A DNA stretch of 64,000 nucleotides from Burkholderia cepacia (GTDB lineage Bacteria > Pseudomonadota > Gammaproteobacteria > Burkholderiales > Burkholderiaceae). Below are positions 50,818 to 60,292 of this stretch, in pieces. Numbering within the stretch: position 1 is the first letter of the stretch; the number at the start of each line of letters is the position of its first letter. The translations under genes were made by a program, and so were the position numbers. The notes below the pieces were generated by a model. That model saw only the letters and a list, made by a program, of their open reading frames with translations, was not told the DNA's origin and did no database searches. The stretch is taken from assembly GCF_001039005.1 (NCBI RefSeq), contig NZ_LDWR01000059.1, forward strand, positions 1 to 64,000. The letters are read 5' to 3'.

Positions 50818-52416
50818 TCAGGCCGCGCTGGCGATCAGGTCCGACGCCTTTTCGGCGAGCGCGATGGTCGGCGCGTTCGTGTTGCCGCTCGGGATGCTGG
50901 GCATCGTCGAGCTATCGGCCACGCGCAGCCCCGCGATGCCGTGCACGCGCAGTTGCGGATCGACGACGGACGACGCCGCGTCCATGCCCATCCGGCACGT
51001 GCCCACCGGGTGATAGACCGTCTTCGCCGCGCCGCGCACCCAGTCCTCGATTCCAGCGTCGTCGTCGGGCGGGCAATCCGGCGAGAAGATCTCGTCGACG
51101 TGTGCCGCGAGCGCGGGCTGGCGCAGGATCTTCAGCGCGAGCTTCGCCGCGCGAATCTGGCCGTCGACGTCCCGGCGGTCGGCCAGGTAACGGCCGTCGA
51201 TGCGCGGCAGGTCGTCCGGGTTCGACGAACGGATCGTCACGCGCCCGCGCGAATGCGGCTGCAGATGGCCCGTCTTGATCGTGATGCCGTGCGTCCGGCC
51301 CTGCGTCACGCCGATCGGATCGTCGAACGAATCGATGATCGGCAGGAAGTGGAACTGGACGTCCGGCTGCCCCTGCCCGCAGGTATCGACGAACGCGAAC
51401 CCTTCGAGCACCGGCGAAGTCAGGACGCCCGAGCGGAACAACTTCCATTCGATGCCGTGCTTGAGCGCACGCCATCCCTTGTCCTGACCGTACAGCGACA
51501 CCGGTGTGCGGATCGTCGCGTTCACCGACATGTGCAGGTGATCGTGGAAATTCTCGCCCACCGGCAGCACGTGGCGCACCTGGACGCCCGCGCCGTCGAG
51601 CACGTTGCGCGGCCCGATGCCGGACAGTTGCAGGATCTTCGGCGAACCGATCGCGCCGGCCGTCACGATGATTTCCGCACGCGCATGCGCCGTCACGCGC
51701 CGGTTGCCCTGGCGATAGGAGACCCCCGTTGCGCGGCCCCCTTCGATCTCGACGCGCTCGACCAGCGCGTCGACTTCGAGGCAAAGTTCAGCGCGGTTCC
51801 GGACCGACTTCAGGTACGTCGCGGCGGTGGAACCGCGCTCGCCGTTGAAGATCGTCGCCTGATAGAACCCGACGCCCTCCTGGCGCTCGCCGTTGTAGTC
51901 GACCAGGTAATCGAGCCCCATCTGCTGGCCGGCCCGCACGAACGCCTGCGAAAGCGGATGCCGGTAGCGGATCTCGGTGACTTGCAGATGCCCGTGGTTG
52001 CCGTGATAAGGCGCCGTCAGCGACTCGTTGTTCTCCGCCTTCGCGAAATAGCGCAGCATGTCGTCGGCGCCCCAGCCCTTGCAGCCGAATTCGTTCTCCC
52101 AACGGTCGTAGTCATTGCGGTGCCCACGCACGTAAAGCATCCCGTTGACCGAACTCGAGCCGCCGAGCACGCGCCCCTGCGGCACCGCGATCGACCGGCC
52201 CTTCACGTCGTCCGACGGCTCGGCGGCATACGGCCAGGTATGGCGCGGAATGGCCTTCGCGATCCCGCCCGGCATGTGGATGAACAGGTCCTTGTCGTGG
52301 CCGCCCGCTTCCAGCAGCAGGACGGTGCCCTTGCGGCGCTCGACGAGATGGGTCGCGATGGTGCAGCCCGCGGACCCGGCGCCAATGACGATGTAGTCGA
52401 AAGTTCTATCGGACAT
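50818..52416 (-). CDS. GMC-family FAD alcohol dehydrogenase
   Basis: A 532-residue GMC dehydrogenase with FAD motif GAGSAGCTIATHLV (about 13-26), GRVLGGSSSVNGML, and C-terminal YHPVGTCRMG plus GNTNAPTIAL. No signal peptide. It is related to the GMC protein at 41434 but has its own aldehyde dehydrogenase partner downstream and a divergent AraC gene. The arrangement resembles the polyethylene glycol operon of sphingomonads, though the substrate is unproven. Confidence 0.9.
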   Translation of the reverse strand: MSDRTFDYIVIGAGSAGCTIATHLVERRKGTVLLLEAGGHDKDLFIHMPGGIAKAIPRHTWPYAAEPSDDVKGRSIAVPQGRVLGGSSSVNGMLYVRGHRNDYDRWENEFGCKGWGADDMLRYFAKAENNESLTAPYHGNHGHLQVTEIRYRHPLSQAFVRAGQQMGLDYLVDYNGERQEGVGFYQATIFNGERGSTAATYLKSVRNRAELCLEVDALVERVEIEGGRATGVSYRQGNRRVTAHARAEIIVTAGAIGSPKILQLSGIGPRNVLDGAGVQVRHVLPVGENFHDHLHMSVNATIRTPVSLYGQDKGWRALKHGIEWKLFRSGVLTSPVLEGFAFVDTCGQGQPDVQFHFLPIIDSFDDPIGVTQGRTHGITIKTGHLQPHSRGRVTIRSSNPDDLPRIDGRYLADRRDVDGQIRAAKLALKILRQPALAAHVDEIFSPDCPPDDDAGIEDWVRGAAKTVYHPVGTCRMGMDAASSVVDPQLRVHGIAGLRVADSSTMPSIPSGNTNAPTIALAEKASDLIASAA

Positions 52417-52761
52417 CCTGGTATGCGCCCGCCGTCGTCCGTACGACGTTCGCCGGCGCGTGCCGCCGCCACGTGCGTCGCCTGGCCTTCGACGGAGTCT
52501 CCTTGAAAATCGATGGTTGTTCTTGATGGCGCGAGCCAGCCGGTGCGGTAGGTCGTGCCGCGGCGGGCATCGCGGTGGCGAAAGCCCGATGCGGGCGGAT
52601 GACTTGTCGACCGCGTTCCGATTCTAGAAGCGCGTCACCGGCGCACCTCGGCGTTGCGTGCACACTTTTGGCCTCAGCGTGCAGAACGGCGCGGCGACCG
52701 TACCGGCTTTATTCATTTGCATTACCCTTGGTGCGTTCCCGGAACCTTCCCTCTCCCGGCC
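52417..52761. other. Divergent promoter region
   Basis: About 345 bp between the divergent GMC and AraC genes with no gene inside. Both promoters and an operator for the AraC protein are expected here. I found no clear direct repeat. Confidence 0.45.
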
Positions 52762-53712
52762 ATGGCACATGAACTCGTCGTCAGCGCCACCAACGGCAGC
52801 CCGAACCTGCGCGAGCTCGTCGCAGACAGTTTCCTGCCGCTGGTTTTTCACGACACCGGCCCGCTTTTCCGGATGTCGGTGCGTGTCGCATCGGTGGGCG
52901 GGCTGCGCATGGCGGAGGTGGACACGACGGCCGTCCGGGTGGACCGCGATCGCGCACTGGCCGCGCGCACGGAAAGCGACTGCTACAAGATCCTGTTCCA
53001 GATCGCCGGGCAAAGCCGCATCACGCAGCGCAACACGACGTCGACCGTGAATCCGGGGGAATGGGTGATCTACGACGCGACCCAGCCGTACCGGATCGAA
53101 TCCGCGAACGCGTCACGCTTCGTCGCCGCGCTGACGCCGCCGCGCAGCAGCACGATGTGGCGGTGGTTCGTGGAGCGGGCGGGCGTCCAGGTTCGCCAGA
53201 CCGTCGGCAATGCGCGGCTGGCGCTGCAATCCATCCACTTTCTGATGGACGGGCAGGTGCCGAACGATCCGGAAAGCCTGTTCGGCTTCGAGCAGTCGAC
53301 GCTGATGCTGCTCGATTCGGTGATTCGCCGCGAAGCCGGCGATTCGCTCACCGGCGCCGACGCGCGCAGTGCGGCCTTGCGCATGAATGCCGAAATCCAT
53401 CTCGCGCATCACTACCACGACCCCGACCTGTCGCCGGACCGGCTGGCGAGCGCGTTGAACGTATCGAGACGCACGCTTTACAGCGCGCTCGCCGCGACCG
53501 ACCAGACGCCGCAGAGCCTGATCCAGGAATACCGGCTGCAGGCGAGCCGGCGCGCGCTGGAGGATCCGGCGGATACCAACCGGAATCTGCTGGAACTGGC
53601 GATCGCATGCGGCTTCTCGGACATCACGCATTTCGGGCGCGCGTTCAAGGCGCGGTTCGGATGCAGCCCCGGCGCTTACCGGCTCGCGCATCGAACGATT
53701 TCGGGTTCCTGA
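52762..53712 (+). CDS. AraC-family transcriptional regulator
   Basis: A 316-residue regulator with an AraC-binding-like N-terminal domain (NPGEWVIYDATQPYRIES near residue 96) and C-terminal HTHs (PDRLASALNVSRRTLYSALA and ELAIACGFSDITHFGRAFK). It is divergent from the GMC/aldehyde dehydrogenase pair and probably activates it. The ATG at 52762 is chosen because the conserved MAHELV-like start follows. Confidence 0.87.
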   Translation: MAHELVVSATNGSPNLRELVADSFLPLVFHDTGPLFRMSVRVASVGGLRMAEVDTTAVRVDRDRALAARTESDCYKILFQIAGQSRITQRNTTSTVNPGEWVIYDATQPYRIESANASRFVAALTPPRSSTMWRWFVERAGVQVRQTVGNARLALQSIHFLMDGQVPNDPESLFGFEQSTLMLLDSVIRREAGDSLTGADARSAALRMNAEIHLAHHYHDPDLSPDRLASALNVSRRTLYSALAATDQTPQSLIQEYRLQASRRALEDPADTNRNLLELAIACGFSDITHFGRAFKARFGCSPGAYRLAHRTISGS

Positions 53713-53902
53713 CTTGACGCGCTGTTTCCGGCGGCGCCCCGTCCCGCTATCGGCCTGCCGTAAGTAACCGATGCGCTGCAACAGCGGTCGATGCATGCAC
53801 CGGGAATAAATCCGGCCCGGCACCGGTATATCGGGGGTCGCCACGCCGTCCGCCGCCGGACGCGCGGGCGCGCGACGCCCACCCGAAACCGCGAGACCGC
53901 TC

Positions 53903-54442
53903 ATGTCACAGCCCAATCACGCCGCCTACGCACGCTTCGCGATCGCCATGCACTGGTCGATCGCGATCCTGATCCTGTCGAACCTGTCGATCGGGCTCTA
54001 CATGGATACGTTTCCGCATAACTCGCCGCAGTTCAACGGCATCCTGTTCTATCACGCGTCGATCGGCAGCCTGATCTTCATGCTGACCGTGCCGCGCCTC
54101 GTATGGCGCGCGACGCACACGCCGGCGCCGCTGCCGGACAGCGTACCGTCATGGCAGGCGCGGATCGCCGGCGCGCTGCACGGCGTGCTGTACCTGCTGC
54201 TGTTTCTCGTGCCGCTGACGGGCTACGTGCACCGCCTCGCCGGCGCGCATCCGGTCAGTTTCTTCGGCATCGCGAATTTGCCGGTGCTCGTTGGCCGCGA
54301 CGAACCGTTGCGACTGCTGACCGATGCACTGCATCGCGCACTGGTGCTGACGCTCGGCCTGCTGCTGGTCATGCACGTCGTGGCCGCGCTGAAACACAAG
54401 TTCATCGATCGCGACGGGGTGGCCGCGCGGATGGGCATTTGA
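53903..54442 (+). CDS. Cytochrome b561
   Basis: A 179-residue, four-helix inner-membrane diheme cytochrome of the CybB type. Histidines in MHWSIAILI, FYHASIGS, LHGVLYLL and VMHVVAALKH are placed to bind two hemes. It exchanges electrons with the quinone pool and can scavenge superoxide or serve GMC-type dehydrogenases; the latter is inference from context. Confidence 0.88.
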   Translation: MSQPNHAAYARFAIAMHWSIAILILSNLSIGLYMDTFPHNSPQFNGILFYHASIGSLIFMLTVPRLVWRATHTPAPLPDSVPSWQARIAGALHGVLYLLLFLVPLTGYVHRLAGAHPVSFFGIANLPVLVGRDEPLRLLTDALHRALVLTLGLLLVMHVVAALKHKFIDRDGVAARMGI

Positions 54443-54449
54443 GCGGGCG

Positions 54450-54468
54450 CGCCGGCATCCGGCCGGCG
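54450..54468. terminator. Hairpin between convergent cytochrome and permease genes
   Basis: CGCCGGC and GCCGGCG form a 7-bp stem with a 5-nt loop, 8 bp past the cytochrome stop. GC-rich without a T-run. Confidence 0.4.
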
Positions 54469-54496
54469 GCCGCCCAGCGTAGCGCGTCGCGTTGCG

Positions 54497-55987
54497 TCAG
54501 TCGCCGCCCTTCTCGAGCACGTTCTGCGTGAGCGCGACCGACGGGATCGTCGGCTTGAGCGACCCGCGGCGCGCGCGGCCGCTCACCCACTTCCAGCCGG
54601 TCACGAGCAGCAGCGCGACCAGCGGGATCGACGCGATCGTCCACGTGCCGTTCGGGTAGTCGAATGCCATCAGCACCAGCACGCCGAGCAGGAACAGCAG
54701 CGTGAGCCACGACGTCACGGGCGCGCCCGGCATCTTGAACGACACGTCGTCCACCTCGCCGCGCCTGACCGCCGCGCGGAACTTCATCTGGCAGACGACG
54801 ATGAAGCCCCACGTGCTGATGATGCCGAGTGACGCGATGTTCAGCACGATCTCGAACACGCTCGACGGCACGAGATAGTTGAGCAGCACGCCGATCACGT
54901 AGATCGCGACCGTCACGAGAATGCCCGCGTACGGCACGGATTGCGCGCTCATCCGTGCGAGGAACGCGGGGGCCGAGCCGCCCATCGACAGCGAGCGCAG
55001 CACGCGCCCGGTCGAATACAGGCCCGAGTTGAGGCTCGACAGCGCCGCCGTCAGCACCACCAGGTTCATCACCGAGCCGATGCCCGGCACGCCGAGCGCG
55101 CCGAAGAACGTGACGAACGGGCTCTGGCCCGCCTTGTACGCGCTCCACGGCAGCAGGCAGACCAGCAGGACGACCGATGCGACGTAGAAGATGGCGATAC
55201 GCCAGATCACGTTGTTGATCGCGCGCGGCAGCACCTTGCGTGCGTCCTTGCATTCGCCGGCGGCCGTGCCGACCAGTTCGACGCCCGCGAACGCGAACAC
55301 CACGCCCTGTACCAGCACCAGCGCCGGCATCAATCCGTGCGGGAAGAACCCGCCGTTGTCGGTGATCAGGTGCATGCCCGTGTCATGGCCGGCGACATGG
55401 CCGCCGGTACCCAGGATCACGGAGCCGATCACGAGAAACAGCACGATCGCGGCGACCTTGATCAGCGCGAACCAGAATTCCATCTCGGCGAACCACTTCA
55501 CGCCGATCAGGTTCATCGTCGCGACGATGCAGAGCGCCACCAGCGCGAAGATCCACTGCGGCACGCCGGAAAACGGCGCCCAGTAATGCATGTAGAGCGC
55601 GACCGCGGTGATGTCGACGATGCCGGTCATCGCCCAGTTCAGGAAATACATCCACCCGGCGACGAACGACGCCTTCTCGCCGAGAAACTCGCGCGCGTAC
55701 GACACGAAGCTGCCGCTGCTCGGGCGATGCATCACGAGTTCGCCGAGTGCGCGCAGGATCAGGAAAGAGAACAGGCCGCACACCAGGTAGACGATCGCGA
55801 GCGCCGGCCCGGCGGCCTGCAGGCGAGCGCCCGCGCCGAGGAACAGACCGGTGCCGATCGCACCGCCGATCGCGATCATCTGCACCTGTCGATTGCCGAG
55901 GGTCTTGTGATAACCGGCCTCGTGGGATTCGAGCCAGTTCCGCTTGCTGATGTCGCCGCTCGGCGTGGGTTCGGGAATCGATGCCAT
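54497..55987 (-). CDS. Amino acid permease (AnsP/GabP-type APC family)
   Basis: A 496-residue APC-family transporter with twelve helices. The first helix motif IGGAIGTGLFLGAG near residues 40-53 and GYHKTLGNRQVQMIA before it are typical of asparagine, GABA and aromatic amino acid permeases. AnsP (L-asparagine) is the nearest in my judgement, not proven. ATG 55987 (MASIPEP) with GAGAGG upstream is preferred over a far longer N-terminus. Confidence 0.85.
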   Translation of the reverse strand: MASIPEPTPSGDISKRNWLESHEAGYHKTLGNRQVQMIAIGGAIGTGLFLGAGARLQAAGPALAIVYLVCGLFSFLILRALGELVMHRPSSGSFVSYAREFLGEKASFVAGWMYFLNWAMTGIVDITAVALYMHYWAPFSGVPQWIFALVALCIVATMNLIGVKWFAEMEFWFALIKVAAIVLFLVIGSVILGTGGHVAGHDTGMHLITDNGGFFPHGLMPALVLVQGVVFAFAGVELVGTAAGECKDARKVLPRAINNVIWRIAIFYVASVVLLVCLLPWSAYKAGQSPFVTFFGALGVPGIGSVMNLVVLTAALSSLNSGLYSTGRVLRSLSMGGSAPAFLARMSAQSVPYAGILVTVAIYVIGVLLNYLVPSSVFEIVLNIASLGIISTWGFIVVCQMKFRAAVRRGEVDDVSFKMPGAPVTSWLTLLFLLGVLVLMAFDYPNGTWTIASIPLVALLLVTGWKWVSGRARRGSLKPTIPSVALTQNVLEKGGD

Positions 55988-56332
55988 GACTGCATCCTCT
56001 CGTGCTTGCGTGATTTCGTTCGGACCGTACCGCGATCCGGGCCCGGCGGCGCCCACGGCCGCACGATGCCCCATCACGCCGCGCATCGAGGCCGCTGCAC
56101 GCCGGACATCGCGCGCGGCACCGTCAACCGCAAACGTATGCAGCCTTAATTCCACTCACAAACGCTATGCAAATTTCGACTTTCCCTGCCCCGAATCGCG
56201 CATGCGACCCGGGCGGAAAGCATTTTGAAATACGTCAGGAATTCGAAAGATTCTGCGCGCTCCGGCGGATTCGGGAGCGCGCGTGCGTCGCCCGGCGCGG
56301 CACTTGCTGCCGCGCCGGTGTCGAGCCAGCCC
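55988..56332. other. Intergenic region
   Basis: About 345 bp upstream of the permease gene and downstream of the acyltransferase gene, both on the minus strand. The permease promoter is expected in the AT-richer part near 56150-56260. No gene is supported. Confidence 0.45.
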
Positions 56333-57568
56333 TCAAGCCGCCTTCGGCAACGCCGTTTGCGCCGACTCGATCACATCCGCCGCGACACGCCGGCCTTTCG
56401 CGATCATCGGCCGCTCGACGCAGCGATACAGCAGCTCCGTCGCCCCGGCGACGAGCAGCACCATCAACAGCGTGTACTGTGGCCACAGCCGCGCGGTGAT
56501 GGCAATCTCGTGAGCGCGCGTGTACCGGAACATCAGCTCGTTCGTCAGAAAGAACATCGGCAGATGCACGAGATACAGCGAGTAGGAGCGCCGGCCGATG
56601 CAATCGAACGCCCATTGCAGCGGCTGCGGAAACGCCACGACGCCGCCCTCGCATGCGGCCATGAACACGAGCGCGGCCGACAGCATGCAGACGACCGGCA
56701 CCGCGACGACGTTGTCGAATCCGATCGCGGTGATCGAGCCCAGCACCAGCGCGAGCACGAGCACGACGGCGCCGCCGAGATAACCGTTTCCGCGGGCGCT
56801 CACGCGTATCGCGGCGAACCAGGGTCGGGTGGTCGCCAGATACAGCAGGCAACCGTACAGCATGCCGTCGCAGCGCGTCTGCGTATAGAAGAACACCTTG
56901 AGCGGATCGGCAAGCAGGTACGGGCGGATCGCGACCGAGACGGCGAGCAGCGTGAGCGCAAGCCACAGCACCCGCTGCCGCGTGGAGCGCGTCAGCATCA
57001 GAAACAGCGGGAACACGAGATAGAACTGCTCCTCGACCGACAGGCTCCAGTACTGAGCGAGCGGCACGCCCGGCGCGATCTTGTGATCGGGCAGCCAGAA
57101 GTTGAACGTGTACGTGAAGATCGACAGCGCCGCCTGCAGGTTGTAAGTGGTGCCGGCGAAATAGCCGCCCGCGTTCAGGTATGCCCCGCAGGCGACCACG
57201 ATCAGGATCACGCACCACGCAACCGGCAGGATCCGGAACGCGCGGCGCACATAGAACGCCTTGACATGCGCCGCGAGCGCGCCCGGATCGGCGCGCAGCG
57301 CATCGAATTCGCTCACGATCGTGCGCGAGATGATGTAGCCGGAAATCACGAAGAACAGGTCGACGCCGGCCCACGCGTTGCTCAGCAGATCCAGCGGGGT
57401 CGCGGGCCCGCCGAACTGCATCGTGAACATCCACGGATAGAACACCTGGCGCCAGTGCACGTAGCAAGTCAGGAGCACGGCGATTGCCCGCAGGCGATCC
57501 AGCTCCAGGTTGCGCGGCGTCCGCTGCACGATGTGCGCGAGCGCCGAATGGTCCGGCAATGCCTTCAT
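56333..57568 (-). CDS. Membrane acyltransferase, OafA/YrhL family
   Basis: A 411-residue inner-membrane acyltransferase (Acyl_transf_3). The N-terminal LELDRLRAIAVLLTCYVHW contains the R-x10-H signature, and SLSVEEQFYLVFPLFL is the second conserved motif; about ten helices are predicted. Such enzymes acetylate or acylate sugars, antibiotics or lipids. It is the last gene of the biosynthetic-looking minus-strand run, so acylation of a small-molecule product is plausible; O-antigen acylation is the alternative. Confidence 0.85.
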   Translation of the reverse strand: MKALPDHSALAHIVQRTPRNLELDRLRAIAVLLTCYVHWRQVFYPWMFTMQFGGPATPLDLLSNAWAGVDLFFVISGYIISRTIVSEFDALRADPGALAAHVKAFYVRRAFRILPVAWCVILIVVACGAYLNAGGYFAGTTYNLQAALSIFTYTFNFWLPDHKIAPGVPLAQYWSLSVEEQFYLVFPLFLMLTRSTRQRVLWLALTLLAVSVAIRPYLLADPLKVFFYTQTRCDGMLYGCLLYLATTRPWFAAIRVSARGNGYLGGAVVLVLALVLGSITAIGFDNVVAVPVVCMLSAALVFMAACEGGVVAFPQPLQWAFDCIGRRSYSLYLVHLPMFFLTNELMFRYTRAHEIAITARLWPQYTLLMVLLVAGATELLYRCVERPMIAKGRRVAADVIESAQTALPKAA

Positions 57569-57635
57569 GATTTCCTCCGTCCGGATAGGGCGGCGCCGGC
57601 GCAGCGCATGCGATCCGGCACGCCGGGCCGCGTGA

Positions 57636-58385
57636 TTACAGCTTGGTGCCGCCGTCTACCTGGACGATGTCGCCCGTGATCCAGCGTGCGCCGTCCGACG
57701 CCAGGAACGCGATGACGTCGGCGATGTCTTCCGGCTGCGCCACCCGCTGCAGCGCCTGGAGCTTGAAGACCTGTTCGCGGCCCGCGTCGCTGCGCACGAA
57801 TGCCGACATGTCGGTGTCGACGACGCCGGGCGCGACGCCGTTCACGCGAATGCCGCGGCTGCCGAGCGCCTGCGCGAAGTGCTTGACGAGCGTGTCGATC
57901 GCGCCTTTCGTCGCCGCGTACGCGGAGATCTCGCCCACCGCCGAACGCGCACCGAGCGACGACAGCAGGACGATGCTGGCGCCCTCGCCCATCAACGGCA
58001 GCAACTGCTGGGTCAGGAAGTACGGCGCGCGCACGTTGACCGCGAACAGCCGGTCGAAATCGTCGACCGACATGTCGTCGATCGACGCGTTCATCGCGAT
58101 GCCCGCGTTCGCGACCAGAATATCGAGGCGGCCGTCGAGGGCCTCGCGCGTCGCGGCGGCCAGCGCATGCGGGCCGTCCGCCGTGCCGAGATCGGCCGCG
58201 AGCGCATCGGCGCGCCCGCCCGCCGCCCGGATTTCTGCCACCACGGCTTCCGCTTCCGCCGCCGCGGTCGAGTAATGCACGAGTACGTATGCGTTCTGGC
58301 GCGCGAGTGCGAGCGCCGTGGCGCGTCCGATGCCCCGCGACGCACCCGTGACCAGCGCGGTTTTGTTGCCCAGATGTGATTTCAT
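57636..58385 (-). CDS. Short-chain dehydrogenase/reductase
   Basis: A 249-residue SDR with TGASRGIG, NAGI, Ser in LLSSLGARS, catalytic YAATK and PGVVDTDM. GGAG nine bases before the ATG at 58385 decides the start over an ATG six codons upstream. FabG-like enzymes of this type reduce beta-keto groups in biosynthetic clusters. 67 bp before the acyltransferase gene. Confidence 0.87.
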   Translation of the reverse strand: MKSHLGNKTALVTGASRGIGRATALALARQNAYVLVHYSTAAAEAEAVVAEIRAAGGRADALAADLGTADGPHALAAATREALDGRLDILVANAGIAMNASIDDMSVDDFDRLFAVNVRAPYFLTQQLLPLMGEGASIVLLSSLGARSAVGEISAYAATKGAIDTLVKHFAQALGSRGIRVNGVAPGVVDTDMSAFVRSDAGREQVFKLQALQRVAQPEDIADVIAFLASDGARWITGDIVQVDGGTKL

Positions 58386-58499
58386 CTGCGATGTCTCCAG
58401 CAATGAATGGGAAAGAGGCCGCGCAGCGTGCCGATGCGTGCGATGAGCGGCCCGAAACCGCCGGGGCAGCCCCGGCGTGGAACGTTCGACGCTGCCGAC

Positions 58500-60215
58500 T
58501 CAGCAGGCCGCGACCGCAGCCGTCACACCGCTTGCGCGTGCCTCGGCAAGGAGCTGATTCGCGGCAAGCTGCGCGACGGTCAATACGGAGGGCTGAATGT
58601 TGACCGCGGGCACTTCGGGAATCACCGAAGCGTCCACGACGCGCAGGTTCTGGATGCCCCACACCCGGAACCGTGCATCGACCACGCTCGTGGCGGGATC
58701 GCGGCCTGCCGCGCAGCTGCCGACGAAATGCAGGCCAGGCGCGGCGTTCTGCCGGATGAACGCGAGCTTGTCCGCACGCGTCGCGAGCGGCGCACTCGAC
58801 TGCAGTCCGCCGTTGTACGGCGCCAGCGCGCGCGCCGCGCCGAGCGCCAGCGTGCGGTCGAGTGCCGCGATCATCGTGTCGCGGTCGATCGCCTCGGCCA
58901 GGTAGTTCGGATCGAGCGCCAGCGGCTGACGCGGGTCCGCGCTGACGAGCCGGGCCGTTCCCCGGCTGCGCGGCTTCGCGAGGAACGGAATCAGCGTGTA
59001 GCCTTCGCCCGCGGCAAGCGAGCCGCCGAACGGATATTGCATGCCGGCCACCTGGATGGTCGGCGCGCTGACCGCCGTGCCGCCGTAATACGCCATCGTC
59101 GACACGCCGTTCGACACCTGCGGCGCAATCGCCGTGCGGGCCTTGTACGTGACGCTCAACAGCAAGTGATCGTGGAAGTTGCGGCCGACGGCGGGCATGT
59201 CCTGCCGCACCTGGATACCGAGCGGCGCCAGTTGGTCGAGCGGCCCGAGGCCGGACAGCATCAGCAGTTGCGGCGACACGGCGGTGCCGGCCGACACGAT
59301 CGTCTCGCGGGTCGCGTGGACCGTGAGCGCGGACGCGCCGAGCCGCACCTCGACGCCGCGGCAGGCCGTCCCCTGCAGGACCAGCTTCGAAACCACGGCG
59401 TTCGACAGGATCGTCAGGTTCGGCCGGGCCAGCGCGGGCGCCAGGAATGCCTGTGCCGGCCCGGAACGGTGCCCGTCGGCGGTGGCGTTGACTTCGGTCA
59501 CGCCGGTGCCGTCGAGCCGCCGGCCGGCGTTCAGCTCGATCTGCCCGAGGCCCGTCGACACGCCGGCCGCGAGATAGGCCGCGGTGAGCGGATGCGCGTC
59601 GGCATAACGGCCGACCGTGACGTGGCCGGCGGCGGTGCCGCAGGTGCGCGAGGCCTGCGTCATCTGCAGGTAGGCGCGATTCAGTTCGGCCGGATTCCAT
59701 TCCGGACCGACCAGTTGCTGCCACGCGCGATGATCGCGCGGATCGCCGCGCAGCCAGATCATCGCGTTGATGCTGCCCGAACCGCCCCAGGTCTTCCCGG
59801 CCGGCGACGCTTGCTGCCGGCCATCGAGTTGCCCCTGCGGCACGCTCGTGCGCGCCCAGTCGGTATCGCTGCCGAGATTCCTCAACCAGTCGGCGACCAG
59901 TGCGACCTTCGACTGGCCCAGCTGGTTGCTGCCCGCCTCGATCAACAGGACCGATGCGCCCGACGCGGACAACCGGTCGGCCAGCAGGCACCCGGCCGAC
60001 CCGGCGCCGACGATGACGTAGTCGTAGCTGTCGCGCAGTTTCCCGGTCTGGCTGGCTTCGGCCGCATCGATGAAATGGCTGAACTCGCCGATCCCGGCAG
60101 CCCCCGCGCCCAGCGCGGCCAGTTTCCCCAGAAACGCCCGGCGGCCCCCGGGCCTGCCGGGGTTCGAATCGTTCAGTTGCGGATGCTGCGGATGGTGCTC
60201 GGCCTCGTGACTCAT
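58500..60215 (-). CDS. GMC oxidoreductase with Tat-type N-terminus
   Basis: A 571-residue GMC flavoenzyme. Residues 25-40 (RRAFLGKLAALGAGAA) look like a twin-arginine export signal, not seen in the two other GMC proteins here. GAGSAGCLLADRL binds FAD; GKTWGGSGSINAM is the second motif. The C-terminal GTC-type loop is HFVGSCAAG with active-site His, and the usual GNTNAP becomes VNIQPS, keeping Asn. It may oxidise an exported or periplasmic intermediate. Confidence 0.87.
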   Translation of the reverse strand: MSHEAEHHPQHPQLNDSNPGRPGGRRAFLGKLAALGAGAAGIGEFSHFIDAAEASQTGKLRDSYDYVIVGAGSAGCLLADRLSASGASVLLIEAGSNQLGQSKVALVADWLRNLGSDTDWARTSVPQGQLDGRQQASPAGKTWGGSGSINAMIWLRGDPRDHRAWQQLVGPEWNPAELNRAYLQMTQASRTCGTAAGHVTVGRYADAHPLTAAYLAAGVSTGLGQIELNAGRRLDGTGVTEVNATADGHRSGPAQAFLAPALARPNLTILSNAVVSKLVLQGTACRGVEVRLGASALTVHATRETIVSAGTAVSPQLLMLSGLGPLDQLAPLGIQVRQDMPAVGRNFHDHLLLSVTYKARTAIAPQVSNGVSTMAYYGGTAVSAPTIQVAGMQYPFGGSLAAGEGYTLIPFLAKPRSRGTARLVSADPRQPLALDPNYLAEAIDRDTMIAALDRTLALGAARALAPYNGGLQSSAPLATRADKLAFIRQNAAPGLHFVGSCAAGRDPATSVVDARFRVWGIQNLRVVDASVIPEVPAVNIQPSVLTVAQLAANQLLAEARASGVTAAVAAC

Positions 60216-60292
60216 GGTCGTCCCGGCAATTGGAATTGGAGAAGGAAGTGGAATGAACGGGCGACGCGATCGCGCCGCCCGGTGGACACCGA

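Noticed and set aside
57565..59991. An 808-codon minus-strand frame overlapping the SDR and GMC genes
   Set aside because: It is out of frame with the SDR and GMC genes on the same strand, both of which carry full motifs and ribosome binding sites; the product is low-complexity Arg/Ala/Gly.
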